Shown: positions 27,151 through 31,606 of the stretch, one piece after another
Layout of the letters: each line of letters starts with the position of its first letter
Numbering within the stretch: position 1 is the stretch's first letter
Origin: Microglena sp. YARC
Taxonomy: Eukaryota > Chlorophyta > Chlorophyceae > Chlamydomonadales > Chlamydomonadaceae
DNA length: 64,000 nucleotides
Direction: 5' to 3'
Assembly (NCBI GenBank): GCA_022414725.1
Contig: CM039463.1
Span: 92,095,841-92,159,840 of the forward strand
Position numbers and translations under genes: made by a program
Notes under the pieces: generated by a model
The model's input: only the letters and a program-made list of their open reading frames with translations
Database searches by the model: none
Told to the model about the DNA's origin: nothing

Positions 27151-29713
27151 CATCATGTGTTGCCCCCTGCGCCCCCCTCACCTGCATTATGAGGTGAGCA
27201 GCCCAGAGTTGGCTGAATAGCCAAATAATTTGTGTAATTCAAGTTAAAATTCAAATTGGAATTAAATTAAATAAATAAAAAATCACCTGCATCATAACAG
27301 CTTGCTGGTGGACTTCAGGTTGGAAAGGGGCCATCTGCATGAGCAGCAGCGCTCGTTCATACGGGTTCTTCCCGACCATGGAGAGCAGCTCCCTTTCCTT
27401 GAGGGGAGGGTTGGAGGTGGTCCTGGCTGCTTCTTGAATACGCTTGGTGTCCAGTTGTTTGTCGTGCATTGTCCGAGGCCCGAAGATGCTTGACTGCTTC
27501 TCCCTGCTCTTTATTTCTTCAACCATCTTGCCCTGCTTCGAAGTGGCCTTGTTCATCTGCTCCAAGCATCCGATGCTCAGCTCAAGGCGGTACAGAGCAG
27601 CTAGTACATTGGTGTGGAGGCAGGCCAGCTCTTGCTCGGTATCCCCCATCCCTTCAAGCAACTTCGCAGTGGAGTCCGAGGGTTGGTTACGAGACGCAGA
27701 TATCCAGCGCAGGTGCTCATCGTCAGCATGCCTCTGAGCCAGGGCTGCATCACAGCGTAGTCTTGATATTATCAGGCGGCTTGTCTGCAGTACATTACGA
27801 GCTTCGTACAGCTCGTCCCGGTTCTCCAGGAGCAAGGCAAGCTTGATAGAGCTGCTGACTCGAAGGACCGCGTCATCGAAGTCAATGGCCTCCCAGCAAG
27901 CATGCAGGCAGCGCAGCACGTCCGTCACCAAGCCTGCCTCTTTGTCCTTCGCACAGAACACGCCATCCAGCAGAGGCCGAGCACTCATGTACAGGAGGAG
28001 AGCAGCATCGCCCAACATGTCAGGAATTGCAATGGCTGCCTCGGGGTAGCAGCTTGATAGCATACGTGAAACCTCGGCGACTGATTCAGGACCAGGCTGT
28101 TTCTCCAGCTTGTGCATTCCAGCAAGGATGGTGGTTGCGGCAGAAAAGCCTGGCATGCTAGGGTCGTCGGCTTTGTAGTGCCGTGCCGGGCTTGCCTGGA
28201 CTGTAGTTCCAGGCATGCCTGGACCCATCTCTAGTCGCAGCTGGGCCACTTCCAGGAGCTCCTCAAACTGCGGCCCCATTTCAAAGTTGTAGGCTAGGCA
28301 TAGCATGGCTTTGTGCAACAACAGGGGCAGCTCATGTGCCTCGGGAATGTCCTCCAAAGCTGGGGGCTCACTTGGGACCAGAGTCTCCTGCGCTGCTTCA
28401 CCTTCAGCTTTCTCGGCAGCAGATGGGGCAGCCTCAGCTACAGCCTCCTCACCTTCAGCCTGCGCTTCCGGTGCTGGCGCTTGTTGGCTCTTTTCCCAAG
28501 CCTCCAGGTCAGCCTTCCGCTTCTTCAGAGCCGCACCAATAGCTGCTACCTTGGGAAAGGCCTCCACAATCACCAGCTTGAAGAAATCCATCAGCATGGC
28601 AGGAGGAGGCTGGTGGCGCAGGACACGGAGGGACGGCACCTCGAGGGCTTCCAGAATAGCTGTCAAGCGCGCCAAGGGAGTGAGGGACACAGCCTCCAAC
28701 AGCGGTTGAAACTGCTCAATTGAGGCCGGCACTGTGATGGCAGGCACTGCAGCTTCTGGTACCGCCACCCCCTTGGCGGGGGGCTTAGCCGCCTTGCCAG
28801 GGGCCGCCTTGCCAGGGGTAGCCTTGGCTGGCTCCTCGGAGGGAGGGGGGGCGGACATAACCTCCAAGCGAAGCTGCAGTGCACTCAGCATGGCCCTGGC
28901 AGTACGGAAGGCGGCCTCCACAGCGGGCTTAACTGGCACTGGGTCCAGCTTCTGGAGCTTTATGACCGCCTCTATCTTGGCGTTGCCCTCCTTGACCACA
29001 ATCTTGGCAGCCTCATATGCCTCGGAGTCTATGTAGGCGTTGCAAAGGGTTACATACAACTGGGTGCGCCATGGGAGGTGCTTGGAACTGCTGAACACGA
29101 CATGAGACTCAAGTGCCTTTACGCAGAAGACAAGGAAGGGCAATATCTGGCGTACAAAGCCAGCCACTAGCAGTTTCTTGGCCAGCTGGTAGATGTGCAC
29201 CGTACCGTTGAGGGTCAGCCAGTACAAGCCCTCTGCTGGCAGTACCAAGGCCAGTGCATCCTTGAACTCCTTCATGCACAAGACCAGGTCCTGCAGTGTG
29301 TCTGGCTGCTTGATGTGCGTATCCTTCTGGTGGAGGAGGGCAGCCTGGCATGAGGTCACGCCATACCAAGCTTGTACATGGTAGGAGAGCCTAGTTTCAT
29401 CATCCAGCCTCTGGGCTGCATTCAGGTGCAAGTTCAGGGACTTGACATACTCGTAGCATGAATCCTTGGCAAGCTTATATTCTCCTCGCTGCACGAGCCT
29501 GTTGCCGAAGGTCAATATGCGCTGTGCTGAGGCGAAGGGTGGCAGTTTGGATGCATAGTACGAAATGGTCTCTGAGAAGCGAATGGCCTGGCGATGATGA
29601 TTAAGATGCGCATCATGCTCGTGGACGGGGCAGACATTCAAGTCAGGAAGAGCTGACAGCGATTTCGCAAACTCGGAATCAAACGCTGTTGCGAGGGCAG
29701 CGACCTCACCCAT
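808..29713 (-). CDS. CFAP54: CFAP54-like ciliary central-apparatus protein (17 exons, 3' end outside window)
   Basis: Probable cilia- and flagella-associated protein 54. In Chlamydomonas, FAP54 belongs to the C1d projection of the central pair, together with FAP46, FAP74 and FAP221, and affects waveform and beat frequency. Recognised from family features recalled, not searched: an N-terminal CFAP54 domain (former DUF4486) with [18 protein letters not shown] and [20 protein letters not shown], an FN3-like strand [20 protein letters not shown], and downstream [14 protein letters not shown] and IFSDPYR. Exons (high to low): 29713-27287, 26686-26431, 25148-24742, 23468-23340, 21929-21499, 20812-20603, 19782-19552, 18815-18645, 16085-15662, 13140-12901, 11837-11679, 8957-8797, 7256-7014, 5775-5627, 4629-4511, 2012-1845, 1108-808. 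Introns are GT-AG and phases match at nearly every junction. About 2,070 codons are visible. Exons 5, 9 and 14 contain indels. Nearly every intron carries tandem copies of its own boundary. Confidence 0.82.
1115..1640. repeat. GT and GA microsatellites flanking a copy of the exon 17 5' end
   Basis: GT-rich runs at about 1,119-1,260 and (AG)n at about 1,540-1,600 flank 1,265-1,415, which repeats the first ~150 bases of exon 17 including its acceptor. Confidence 0.8.
1845..2012 (-). CDS. CFAP54: CFAP54 exon 16
   Basis: Acceptor CCTTACAG then [20 protein letters not shown] (split Ser codon restored), then [20 protein letters not shown] and SDPYR at ACAG|GTAGGTC, phase 2. The SIFSDPYR end is a strong CFAP54 signature. 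Two copies of the acceptor and 5' part lie upstream at 2.07-2.36 kb among TTTAGGG-like repeats. Confidence 0.82.
2020..2360. repeat. Copies of exon 16 acceptor region with TTTAGGG-like interstitial repeats
   Basis: Two partial copies of the 5' part of exon 16 are separated by TTTAGGGTTTAGGG-like and TTTCGGG variants, the plant/green-algal telomere motif in an internal position. Confidence 0.7.
2573..3505. repeat. 51-bp minisatellite, about 18 units
   Basis: Near-identical 51-bp units beginning ATGGTGGCAGTGGATGG, in intron 15 of CFAP54. Because 51 is a multiple of three it opens spurious frames on both strands. Units near 3,080-3,140 carry single-base losses, and a few units have GATCATT for GATAATT. 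Confidence 0.95.
3550..3870. repeat. Dispersed repeat: CCCCAGTG...CTCAACCTCA block plus ATCATATGAT palindromes
   Basis: 3,551-3,625 carries the block GCAAACGGGCTGGCCCCCTC and CTCACGCCTCGTAAT. 3,640-3,860 is rich in ATCATATGAT-type palindromes. The same two blocks occur in the same order at 51,531-51,720, so they form one dispersed unit. Confidence 0.75.
3930..4375 (-). repeat. Copies of exon 15 3' end plus donor
   Basis: Three copies of the sequence coding [12 protein letters not shown]...LSR plus the donor region, spaced about 190 bp apart by C-rich sequence. A (TA)n tract lies at about 4,085-4,098. Confidence 0.8.
4511..4629 (-). CDS. CFAP54: CFAP54 exon 15
   Basis: Acceptor GGCTATAG then [20 protein letters not shown] and [19 protein letters not shown], ending phase 2 at ACAG|GTGGGT. 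Copies of the last ~60 bases plus donor lie at 4.31-4.37, 4.11-4.18 and 3.93-3.99 kb. A copy of the 5' part is at 4.88-4.94 kb. Confidence 0.78.
4738..5040. repeat. Poly-G tracts with a copy of the exon 15 5' part
   Basis: G runs of about 20-30 bases near 4,731-4,757 and 5,000-5,040 flank a copy of the acceptor side of exon 15 at about 4,888-4,940. Confidence 0.75.
5300..5625. repeat. Second copy of exon 14 3' part and CA/CCCA-rich run
   Basis: 5,308-5,440 repeats the last ~110 bases of exon 14 with donor CAG|GTGCG in an open frame. 5,445-5,615 is a CACC/CCCA-rich low-complexity run. Confidence 0.75.
5627..5775 (-). CDS. CFAP54: CFAP54 exon 14 (proximal copy with indels)
   Basis: Acceptor GCGCAG then [12 protein letters not shown], phase 0 with exon 13. 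One-base losses then close the frame. A second copy of the 3' two thirds at 5.31-5.44 kb keeps the frame: [20 protein letters not shown], then [16 protein letters not shown] at CAG|GTGCG. The WNDALD block is strongly characteristic of CFAP54. Which copy serves as the exon end cannot be decided here. Confidence 0.72.
5990..6960 (-). repeat. Array of exon 13 3' ends plus donor (about 170-bp units, six copies)
   Basis: Each unit has the bases coding [21 protein letters not shown] followed by AAG|GTGCGAGG and a C-rich spacer. Units differ by one- and two-base indels, for example GCGGTATGAG versus GGCGGTTACTGAG. A short seventh version with GTGCGACAAC is near 5,835-5,865. Confidence 0.9.
7014..7256 (-). 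CDS. CFAP54: CFAP54 exon 13
   Basis: Eighty-one codons, phase 0: [20 protein letters not shown], a basic stretch [11 protein letters not shown], then [17 protein letters not shown] at AAG|GTGCGAGG. It is flanked on both sides by arrays: about seven copies of its acceptor plus first ~45 bases upstream (7.30-8.51 kb), and six copies of its last ~95 bases plus donor downstream (5.99-6.96 kb). Confidence 0.8.
7300..8510 (-). repeat. Array of exon 13 acceptor/5' ends with TTTG runs
   Basis: About seven units containing an acceptor of the CTTC(G/C)GTAG type, GTGAGGAC and the next ~40 bases of exon 13, separated by GTTTGTTTG tetranucleotide runs. The largest run is 7,910-8,095. Confidence 0.88.
8570..8740 (-). 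repeat. Partial copies of exon 12 3' end
   Basis: 8,650-8,728 repeats the end of exon 12 with donor AAG|GTAAGGAC. A shorter piece with the intron start lies at 8,577-8,645. Confidence 0.8.
8797..8957 (-). CDS. CFAP54: CFAP54 exon 12
   Basis: Acceptor CTTTCAG then GTCAGCACTGG. It completes Gly and reads [20 protein letters not shown], then [18 protein letters not shown] at AAG|GTGAGGAC, phase 0. The length is 2 + 53 codons. Two partial copies of its 3' end occur at 8.57-8.74 kb. The intron start repeats the start of exon 13. Confidence 0.8.
9015..9800. repeat. Pentanucleotide satellites (GAGTT)n and (TGTTG)n variants
   Basis: 9,015-9,370 consists of GAGTT pentamers interrupted by a repeated CACTTCTGTTTCCCTTGGTTA block. 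9,385-9,790 consists of TGTTG/TGTCG/TGTTGCA variants. Together about 780 bp of intron 11. Confidence 0.92.
9800..10410 (+). repeat. Tandem array of a dispersed repeat (about 93-bp units, seven copies)
   Basis: Units contain GCCCCCAGTGCAAGC, a CGGGCTGA block, CCCCTCAACCTCATACCTC and TATTTATTTATTGTATTG. The same core occurs singly at 3.55, 12.58, 19.04 (minus strand) and 51.53 kb. Alternating units form a higher-order pair of about 187 bp. Confidence 0.88.
10640..11678 (-). repeat. Array of exon 11 3' ends plus intron start (about 165-bp units)
   Basis: Six or seven units with the bases coding [10 protein letters not shown], the GCCACAG|GTGAGAG donor and a GTTCTGTTCTG-type pentamer. Units differ in pentamer number and in partial loss of the exon end. 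Confidence 0.88.
11679..11837 (-). CDS. CFAP54: CFAP54 exon 11
   Basis: Reads [20 protein letters not shown] then [20 protein letters not shown] and ERWHSLLAT, typical of the segment before the HWNYL region. The acceptor CAACAG|AG is chosen because it alone restores the phase left by exon 10; TTCAG at 11,813 and GGCAG at about 11,881 are alternatives. The donor is ACAG|GTGAGAG, phase 1. Six or seven copies of the exon end plus intron start make up 10.64-11.68 kb. Confidence 0.75.
11838..12180 (-). repeat. Duplicate of intron 10 end and exon 11 start
   Basis: 11,838-11,975 and 11,995-12,170 are two versions of the same ~170-bp segment, including the AACAG|AG acceptor and GAATTCAG. Confidence 0.75.
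12174..12350 (+). mobile_element. tRNA-derived SINE, family 1
   Basis: Contains the B-box-like GGGGTTCGATTCTCCC downstream of a GAGCTAGTAAGAG A-box-like segment, then a body with GATGGTAGCTTGTCCA, GACCGCTCCCTACCC and a 3' end CACCACGCCCCACCAGGC followed by ATTATC. The body and tail recur in the minus-strand copy at 44,816-45,013, and the tail at 49,170-49,225. Confidence 0.65.
12475..12870. repeat. Intron 10 end region: GT/G run, dispersed repeat copies and copy of exon 10 3' end
   Basis: 12,500-12,547 is a GT/G run. 12,584-12,665 and 12,800-12,870 hold two copies of the dispersed CTCACGCCTC repeat. 12,700-12,772 repeats the last ~70 bases of exon 10 with its donor. Confidence 0.75.
12901..13140 (-). 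CDS. CFAP54: CFAP54 exon 10
   Basis: Acceptor ATGATTGCAG then CTGCTTGG. It completes the Ala codon split in exon 9 and reads [20 protein letters not shown], a Lys-rich linker, then [20 protein letters not shown] and [11 protein letters not shown], ending phase 1 at TCTG|GTGCGT. The acceptor and first ~20 bases are copied upstream about seven times. One copy of the 3' end is at 12.70-12.77 kb. Confidence 0.78.
13141..14130 (-). repeat. Array of exon 10 acceptor/5' ends with GT and G runs
   Basis: About seven units read on the minus strand as TGATTGCAG, a 20-24 base exon-start piece (CTGCTTGGGCTGCC...GGAG), then GTAAGGG. Each unit is therefore framed like a micro-exon. Two degenerate units lie at 13.88-13.92 and 14.00-14.13 kb; the latter keeps more of the exon but loses the frame. 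Confidence 0.87.
14280..15661 (-). repeat. Array of exon 9 3' ends plus donor with poly-G/GT (about 12 units)
   Basis: Units carry the bases coding [12 protein letters not shown] or CTGG, then GTAAGGC and ATTAAGCAT, separated by G runs of up to about 30 bases and GT runs. Confidence 0.9.
15662..16085 (-). CDS. CFAP54: CFAP54 exon 9 (two compensating frame shifts)
   Basis: Acceptor CTGCTCAG then [13 protein letters not shown] in phase 0. A Pro/Lys-rich linker follows in another frame, then [20 protein letters not shown] and [13 protein letters not shown], a recognisable CFAP54 segment. The 424-base length fits phase 0 in and phase 1 out, so the two shifts (near 16,040 and 15,700) cancel. The donor is at TCTG|GTAAGG. 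About a dozen copies of the last ~25 bases plus donor follow, in which the end reads PEPPASMIA. Confidence 0.72.
16285..16502 (+). mobile_element. Dispersed ~220-bp repeat, copy A
   Basis: Starts TTTTTGGGCGGAGCCCCC, continues with GTTTACCCATTTGTCCGTCC, GTCAGCCAACAGTCTCG, TAACTCGCTTCCGTTGCC and ends GACGCTGCATCGAACTTGT. Other copies: 50.80, 52.04 and 60.37 kb (plus), 53.58, 54.56, 55.11 and 62.34 kb (minus). No coding capacity. The class is uncertain (SINE or MITE). Confidence 0.8.
16503..17219. other. Intron 8 stretch without genes; dispersed repeat at 16,905-17,042
   Basis: No coding signal. The segment with TTTTAGGGCCATTTAAGGCC and AGCGATAATTTCGTTGG recurs inverted at 56,130-56,222. Minus-strand bases 17,155-17,215 carry GGTCGGGTGTTCAAAC, a B-box-like motif, perhaps a tRNA-derived fragment. 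Confidence 0.5.
17220..18250. repeat. About 1 kb of CA-type microsatellite
   Basis: Almost pure CACA with frequent AAACGCACA and AACACAA interruptions. It opens long meaningless frames on both strands. Located in intron 8 of CFAP54. Confidence 0.95.
18250..18570 (-). repeat. Two copies of exon 8 3' end plus donor
   Basis: 18,250-18,345 and 18,474-18,560 repeat the sequence coding [12 protein letters not shown]...[12 protein letters not shown] with a donor-like GTGTG, each followed by C runs. Confidence 0.85.
18645..18815 (-). CDS. CFAP54: CFAP54 exon 8
   Basis: Fifty-seven codons, phase 0: [20 protein letters not shown], then [16 protein letters not shown] and AKAAAAQAQ at CAG|GTGTGTG. Basic and helical. 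Two copies of the 3' end lie at 18.25-18.57 kb, and two AATA-rich copies of the acceptor region at 18.88-19.02 kb. Confidence 0.8.
18830..19030 (-). repeat. Copies of exon 8 acceptor region with AATA runs
   Basis: 18,880-18,920 and 18,970-19,010 repeat ACGTTTGCAG plus the start of exon 8, separated by AATAAATA runs. Confidence 0.75.
19036..19290. mobile_element. Dispersed CTCAACCTCA repeat (minus) next to tRNA-derived SINE family 2 (plus)
   Basis: 19,036-19,105 is a minus-strand copy of the CCCCAGTG...CTCAACCTCA repeat. 19,125-19,280 has AGGTAGCACAAGCTCAGG (A-box-like) and GGGGTTCGAGTCC (B-box), then a body with CTCCTGATATCATG, GGGCAAGTCCC and GGGGCTGGTAACAA. The body is also found split around the copia element at 36.65 and 43.61 kb. 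Confidence 0.6.
19425..19515 (-). repeat. Decayed copy of exon 7 3' end
   Basis: Repeats the bases coding the EREALRV...[11 protein letters not shown] end, but the donor GT is replaced by TT (GCATTTGTG), so this copy cannot splice. Confidence 0.78.
19552..19782 (-). CDS. CFAP54: CFAP54 exon 7
   Basis: Seventy-seven codons, acceptor TGATTAG then GTGACTTGGCATGTG ([20 protein letters not shown]). An acidic Ala/Glu/Pro linker ([14 protein letters not shown]) precedes a helix ending AAVMLMQ at CAG|GTGTGT. A diverged copy of its 3' end (19.42-19.51 kb) has lost the donor GT. Confidence 0.78.
20020..20565 (-). repeat. Array of exon 6 3' ends joined to exon 7 start
   Basis: Four units of [10 protein letters not shown]...KAIAEQ coding sequence, each followed directly by GTGACTTGGCATG or GTGACTTGGCATTTG and a GT run. 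The most distal unit continues in frame as [19 protein letters not shown], resembling an exon 6-7 fusion without an intron. Confidence 0.88.
20603..20812 (-). CDS. CFAP54: CFAP54 exon 6
   Basis: Seventy codons, phase 0 at both ends: [20 protein letters not shown] to [11 protein letters not shown] at CAG|GTGACTTGG. Its last ~75 bases plus donor recur four times at 20.02-20.56 kb, separated by CA/GT runs. Two partial copies of its 5' half lie at 20.88-21.10 kb. The bases after the donor (GTGACTTGGCATGTG) equal the start of exon 7. Confidence 0.82.
20880..21110 (-). repeat. Partial copies of exon 6 5' part
   Basis: 20,882-21,002 repeats the acceptor and most of the 5' half of exon 6 with frame-breaking changes. 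A shorter piece with KVLAFEDA coding lies at 21,060-21,090. Confidence 0.78.
21110..21498 (-). repeat. Array of exon 5 3' ends plus donor
   Basis: Three units with LLLQPQVNE(Y/N)GSL coding sequence and the CTG|GTAGGCGTGA or GTAGGCATTA donor. The middle unit also retains [17 protein letters not shown] in an open frame. Confidence 0.85.
21499..21929 (-). CDS. CFAP54: CFAP54 exon 5 (frame broken in the adjacent copy of its 3' end)
   Basis: Acceptor CCTCCTTAG then GTG TCG GCC, phase 0 with exon 4. It reads [20 protein letters not shown] and continues with [20 protein letters not shown], typical of this family region. The frame closes at [10 protein letters not shown] because of a one-base difference near 21,595. 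Further copies of the exon end at 21.2-21.3 kb stay open through EYGSL at the same donor CTG|GTAGGC. Either the proximal end has a sequencing error, or a distal copy supplies the used end. Confidence 0.72.
21990..22660 (-). repeat. Array of exon 5 acceptor/5' ends (five units)
   Basis: Units contain TCTTGCCCTCCTTAG, GTGTCGGCCCTGTTGAAGGA and variable further exon sequence. One unit has the acceptor variant CTTCTCAG. Confidence 0.87.
22740..23245. other. Intron 4: AG-rich run and copy of exon 4 3' end
   Basis: 22,780-23,110 is an AGAAGAGAA-rich low-complexity stretch with two copies of an AACTTTTTATTTTAAC segment. 23,155-23,240 is a diverged copy of the exon 4 end with donor AAG|GTCAGT. Confidence 0.7.
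23340..23468 (-). CDS. CFAP54: CFAP54 exon 4
   Basis: Forty-three codons, phase 0 at both ends: [20 protein letters not shown] then [20 protein letters not shown] up to AIK|GTCAGT. The first ~50 bases plus the acceptor are copied about eight times upstream (23.57-24.64 kb). A diverged copy of the last ~60 bases with donor lies downstream at 23.16-23.24 kb. Confidence 0.82.
23570..24645 (-). repeat. Array of exon 4 acceptor/5' ends (about 150-bp units, eight copies)
   Basis: Units read on the minus strand AATTGTTTACA, CTTAG, then GAGGCAGCGGCGGAGAAGGG and the next ~25 exon bases. Intron-derived CTCCTAGTTTTGCTC alternates with them. Eight intact potential acceptors precede the real exon. Confidence 0.9.
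24650..24700 (-). mobile_element. Tail fragment of SINE family 2
   Basis: The minus-strand reading CCTGGACTGTAACAACA, preceded by a CTATTTGGCCACCCCTC block, matches the tail at 31,139-31,200 and 36,648-36,683. Confidence 0.5.
24742..25148 (-). CDS. CFAP54: CFAP54 exon 3 (FN3-like segment)
   Basis: Acceptor TCTTCTAG then GCACTGGCGCC. The split Gly codon is completed in frame, giving [18 protein letters not shown]. It contains [20 protein letters not shown], a typical FN3 strand pair, then [20 protein letters not shown]. It ends VTEQ at CAG|GTAAAA, phase 0. The length is 2 + 135 codons, without stops. Confidence 0.87.
25285..26430 (-). repeat. 37-bp minisatellite built from the exon 2 donor (about 30 units)
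   Basis: The minus-strand unit contains GAATACCCAGGTGTGAATAG (end of exon 2 plus donor) followed by GATTTAGGGTTTAGGAT. The splice donor is thus repeated about 30 times through intron 2, together with a TTTAGGG-like telomere motif. Confidence 0.92.
26431..26686 (-). CDS. CFAP54: CFAP54 exon 2
   Basis: Acceptor CCCCACAG then GAA GCT GCG ([10 protein letters not shown]), in frame with exon 1. It ends ACEYPG, split after the first base of the Gly codon at CCAG|GTGTG. The piece [19 protein letters not shown] matches the family segment before the FN3-like part. The acceptor directly abuts a 17-bp minisatellite, and the donor lies inside the first unit of a 37-bp minisatellite. Confidence 0.85.
26690..26985. 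repeat. 17-bp minisatellite next to exon 2 acceptor
   Basis: About 17 units of GATAGGTCAGATCGGGG with point variants. On the minus strand it abuts CCCCCACAG of exon 2. Confidence 0.92.
26990..27286. repeat. GT microsatellite and remnant of exon 1 donor in intron 1
   Basis: (GT)n at about 27,080-27,147. Minus-strand 27,175-27,195 reads ATAATGCAG|GTGAGG, a likely copy of the exon 1 end ATGATGCAG|GTGA. Confidence 0.7.
27287..29713 (-). CDS. CFAP54: CFAP54 exon 1 (start codon, N-terminal domain)
   Basis: Open for exactly 809 codons from the ATG at 29713, ending phase 0 at MMQ before the donor GTGATT. The start follows an in-frame stop-rich leader and gives [15 protein letters not shown]. Residues about 50-310 carry the CFAP54 N-terminal helical domain. 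Residues about 280-310 are an Ala/Pro/Lys-rich linker with [13 protein letters not shown]. Residues about 410-460 form a second acidic Ala/Glu/Pro linker. The last third (residues 480-809) is helical, with [20 protein letters not shown] and a terminal helix [10 protein letters not shown]. Unlike the rest of the gene it is one unbroken 2.4-kb exon with no internal tandem copies. Confidence 0.88.
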
Positions 29714-29974
29714 GACGCGCTAATAACCGATAATCAGGCAGAAGCGCGATTCGTGTTCTGGATGCTTCTTTGGGGTCAAACGCGTGTTGTGAGAATTGGC
29801 AGGACAGGTTGTCAGTAGCTCGCTTGACATGTGTTACATCGGGCTCATGAGATACCGAGTATAAATGCGAACGAGCATGGTGAGAATCTCAAAACTGTAT
29901 TAGGACGCTCAAAGTCGATTCGCTCATTTCAGCTTCCGAACCTGCAACAAGCCGTAAAGCCACGCCAATTGGGG

Positions 29975-30066
<92 letters not shown>

Positions 30067-30121
30067 TCTCACACGCACACACACACGTAAACTCCATTCC
30101 TCCCGCCCCGACTGCTCCATT
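29714..30121 (-). promoter_or_regulatory. Upstream region of CFAP54: TATA-like box and GA/GT tract
   Basis: On the minus strand a TTTATAC motif lies about 145 bases before the ATG (about 29,857-29,864). A GA run (about 29,974-30,044) followed by a GT run lies 260-350 bases upstream. The promoter role is inferred from position only; no upstream gene reads the other way. Confidence 0.35.
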
Positions 30122-30365
30122 TTCCTTCAACTCGTCTTTGATCCTCTGTTTGCCGTCTATCTCCCATCCTAGCCCAGTCTACTTGAACTTCCTACTCGTG
30201 TAGGACTTTCTCCACCTTTCTTTCCGAACCCTCAGCGGGCCCCTGTTTTGTATGTTTTGTGTGTCCCACTTCCTCGGATGCAAATCCTTTAAAATAAAAA
30301 AGCTCATATTCTCTAGCTCTTCCAACCTCGTCCTTCGTTTTGTCGCTCAGGTGGGCTTCCAGTCC
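30122..30365 (-). repeat. Dispersed repeat shared with 36,080-36,310
   Basis: The reverse complement of this stretch matches 36,080-36,310 along its length (GCGACAAAACGAAGGAC, GTTGGAAGAGCTAG, CAAGTAGA.TGGGCTAGGAT). The element class is unknown, and no coding frame is shared. Confidence 0.72.
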
Positions 30366-30921
30366 CGGGACAGTCAACATGTTCTCTCGATTTGGCCAAC
30401 CTGTCAAAAATCGATATACCGGTATATATTTATATTTATATATTGAATATTGAATATTGAATCATATTTCAATATTTGTACAAAAAAAAAATACTATACT
30501 CGGCTACACTATATAATTTAATACTGTACTCTTATTTAATACTGTAGTAGTAGAAGCAACAGATCCTGATCCAGACATGGTGAAGGAGCAGAGCATAGAG
30601 GAGGAATCTCAGGTGCTGGAGGAGGGATCTATTACAATCTGAATTTTGAATTTGTAGAAATTCAAAAAGCAGCTTTCTGTTGGCCTTGCTTCGAGTTCAT
30701 CTGCTCTTTCTGTTTTTCTGTTTGTTTCCGTACGATATCAGTGCGATGTAAGTTCGCTACATATCGTACGATAACTGGAAATCTCGTAATATCGTACGAT
30801 ATCAGTACTAGCAATCGTGATATCGCTCGATATAGTCCTCGACAGCCCTAATTATACCGGTATTGTGTTGTATATAAATCTTAATTTGGCCTAGTCATTT
30901 AGCTTTCCGGAGTGATATACC
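30366..30921. other. AT-rich intergenic stretch with TATCGTACGATA palindromes
   Basis: No gene seen. 30,430-30,470 has TATTGAATATTGAATATTGA. Three copies of a TATCGTACGATA-like palindrome lie at about 30,730-30,835. Confidence 0.5.
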
Positions 30922-31478
30922 CCGTAGGCGCCTGTATTGTTGGCGCTTTTAATTGTTGGCGGCCACAAAAAAAATTGCACCAAATGACTCTGTGCCAGAA
31001 CTTTGGCGGTGATTTACAATTTGGGAGAAACATAAATTGGCCCAAGTGCCATGCACTGGCGGTTCCATTTTAAAACACATTCTTGGCCATGGCTGCTCCA
31101 TTTTAAAACACATTCTATGCCCCATAAGCAGTTGTTGTTATTATTACAGTCCAAGGGTAGGCCGAATAGGCTAAAGGGACTCCCCAACCAAGATAGGAGG
31201 GGCCAAAAAAGGAATCTCTAGGCTGGTAGTACAGGTGGAGAATCCATCAATTATGACAATATGCAGAAGCGAACTAGCAAGACCACATACCGGTGTTTGA
31301 CCCTCTCTGAGGCTGTATGTTTGAGTGTGTACTGCACTGTAGTCCAGCTGCTCGCGCCTGAACGTTGGCGGTTGATCCGGTTTGTGCTCGAACCGGTTTT
31401 GGCCTACACGCCTACCTTGCAGGAACATGGCGGTACCCCAACCGCCAAATTTACCGCCAACATTACAGGCGCCTACGG
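30922..31478. mobile_element. 557-bp non-autonomous element with ~24-bp terminal inverted repeats
   Basis: Left end CCGTAGGCGCCTGTATTG and the reverse complement of the right end CCGTAGGCGCCTGTAATG match over about 24 bases with one difference. No coding capacity. Inside lie a duplicated CCATTTTAAAACACATTC and, at 31,139-31,200, a SINE family 2 tail. The target duplication is not clear. Confidence 0.72.
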
Positions 31479-31606
31479 TAACTGAAACGTCACAGGGAAT
31501 GGACTGAAGGATTGTAATAGCTTATAGGTGCGAGATAGCAAGCGGCCGGGAAAGGCCGGCATAAGAAGAAGATGGCGGCAGTACATCAGGGTACTGACGC
31601 TGCTGA

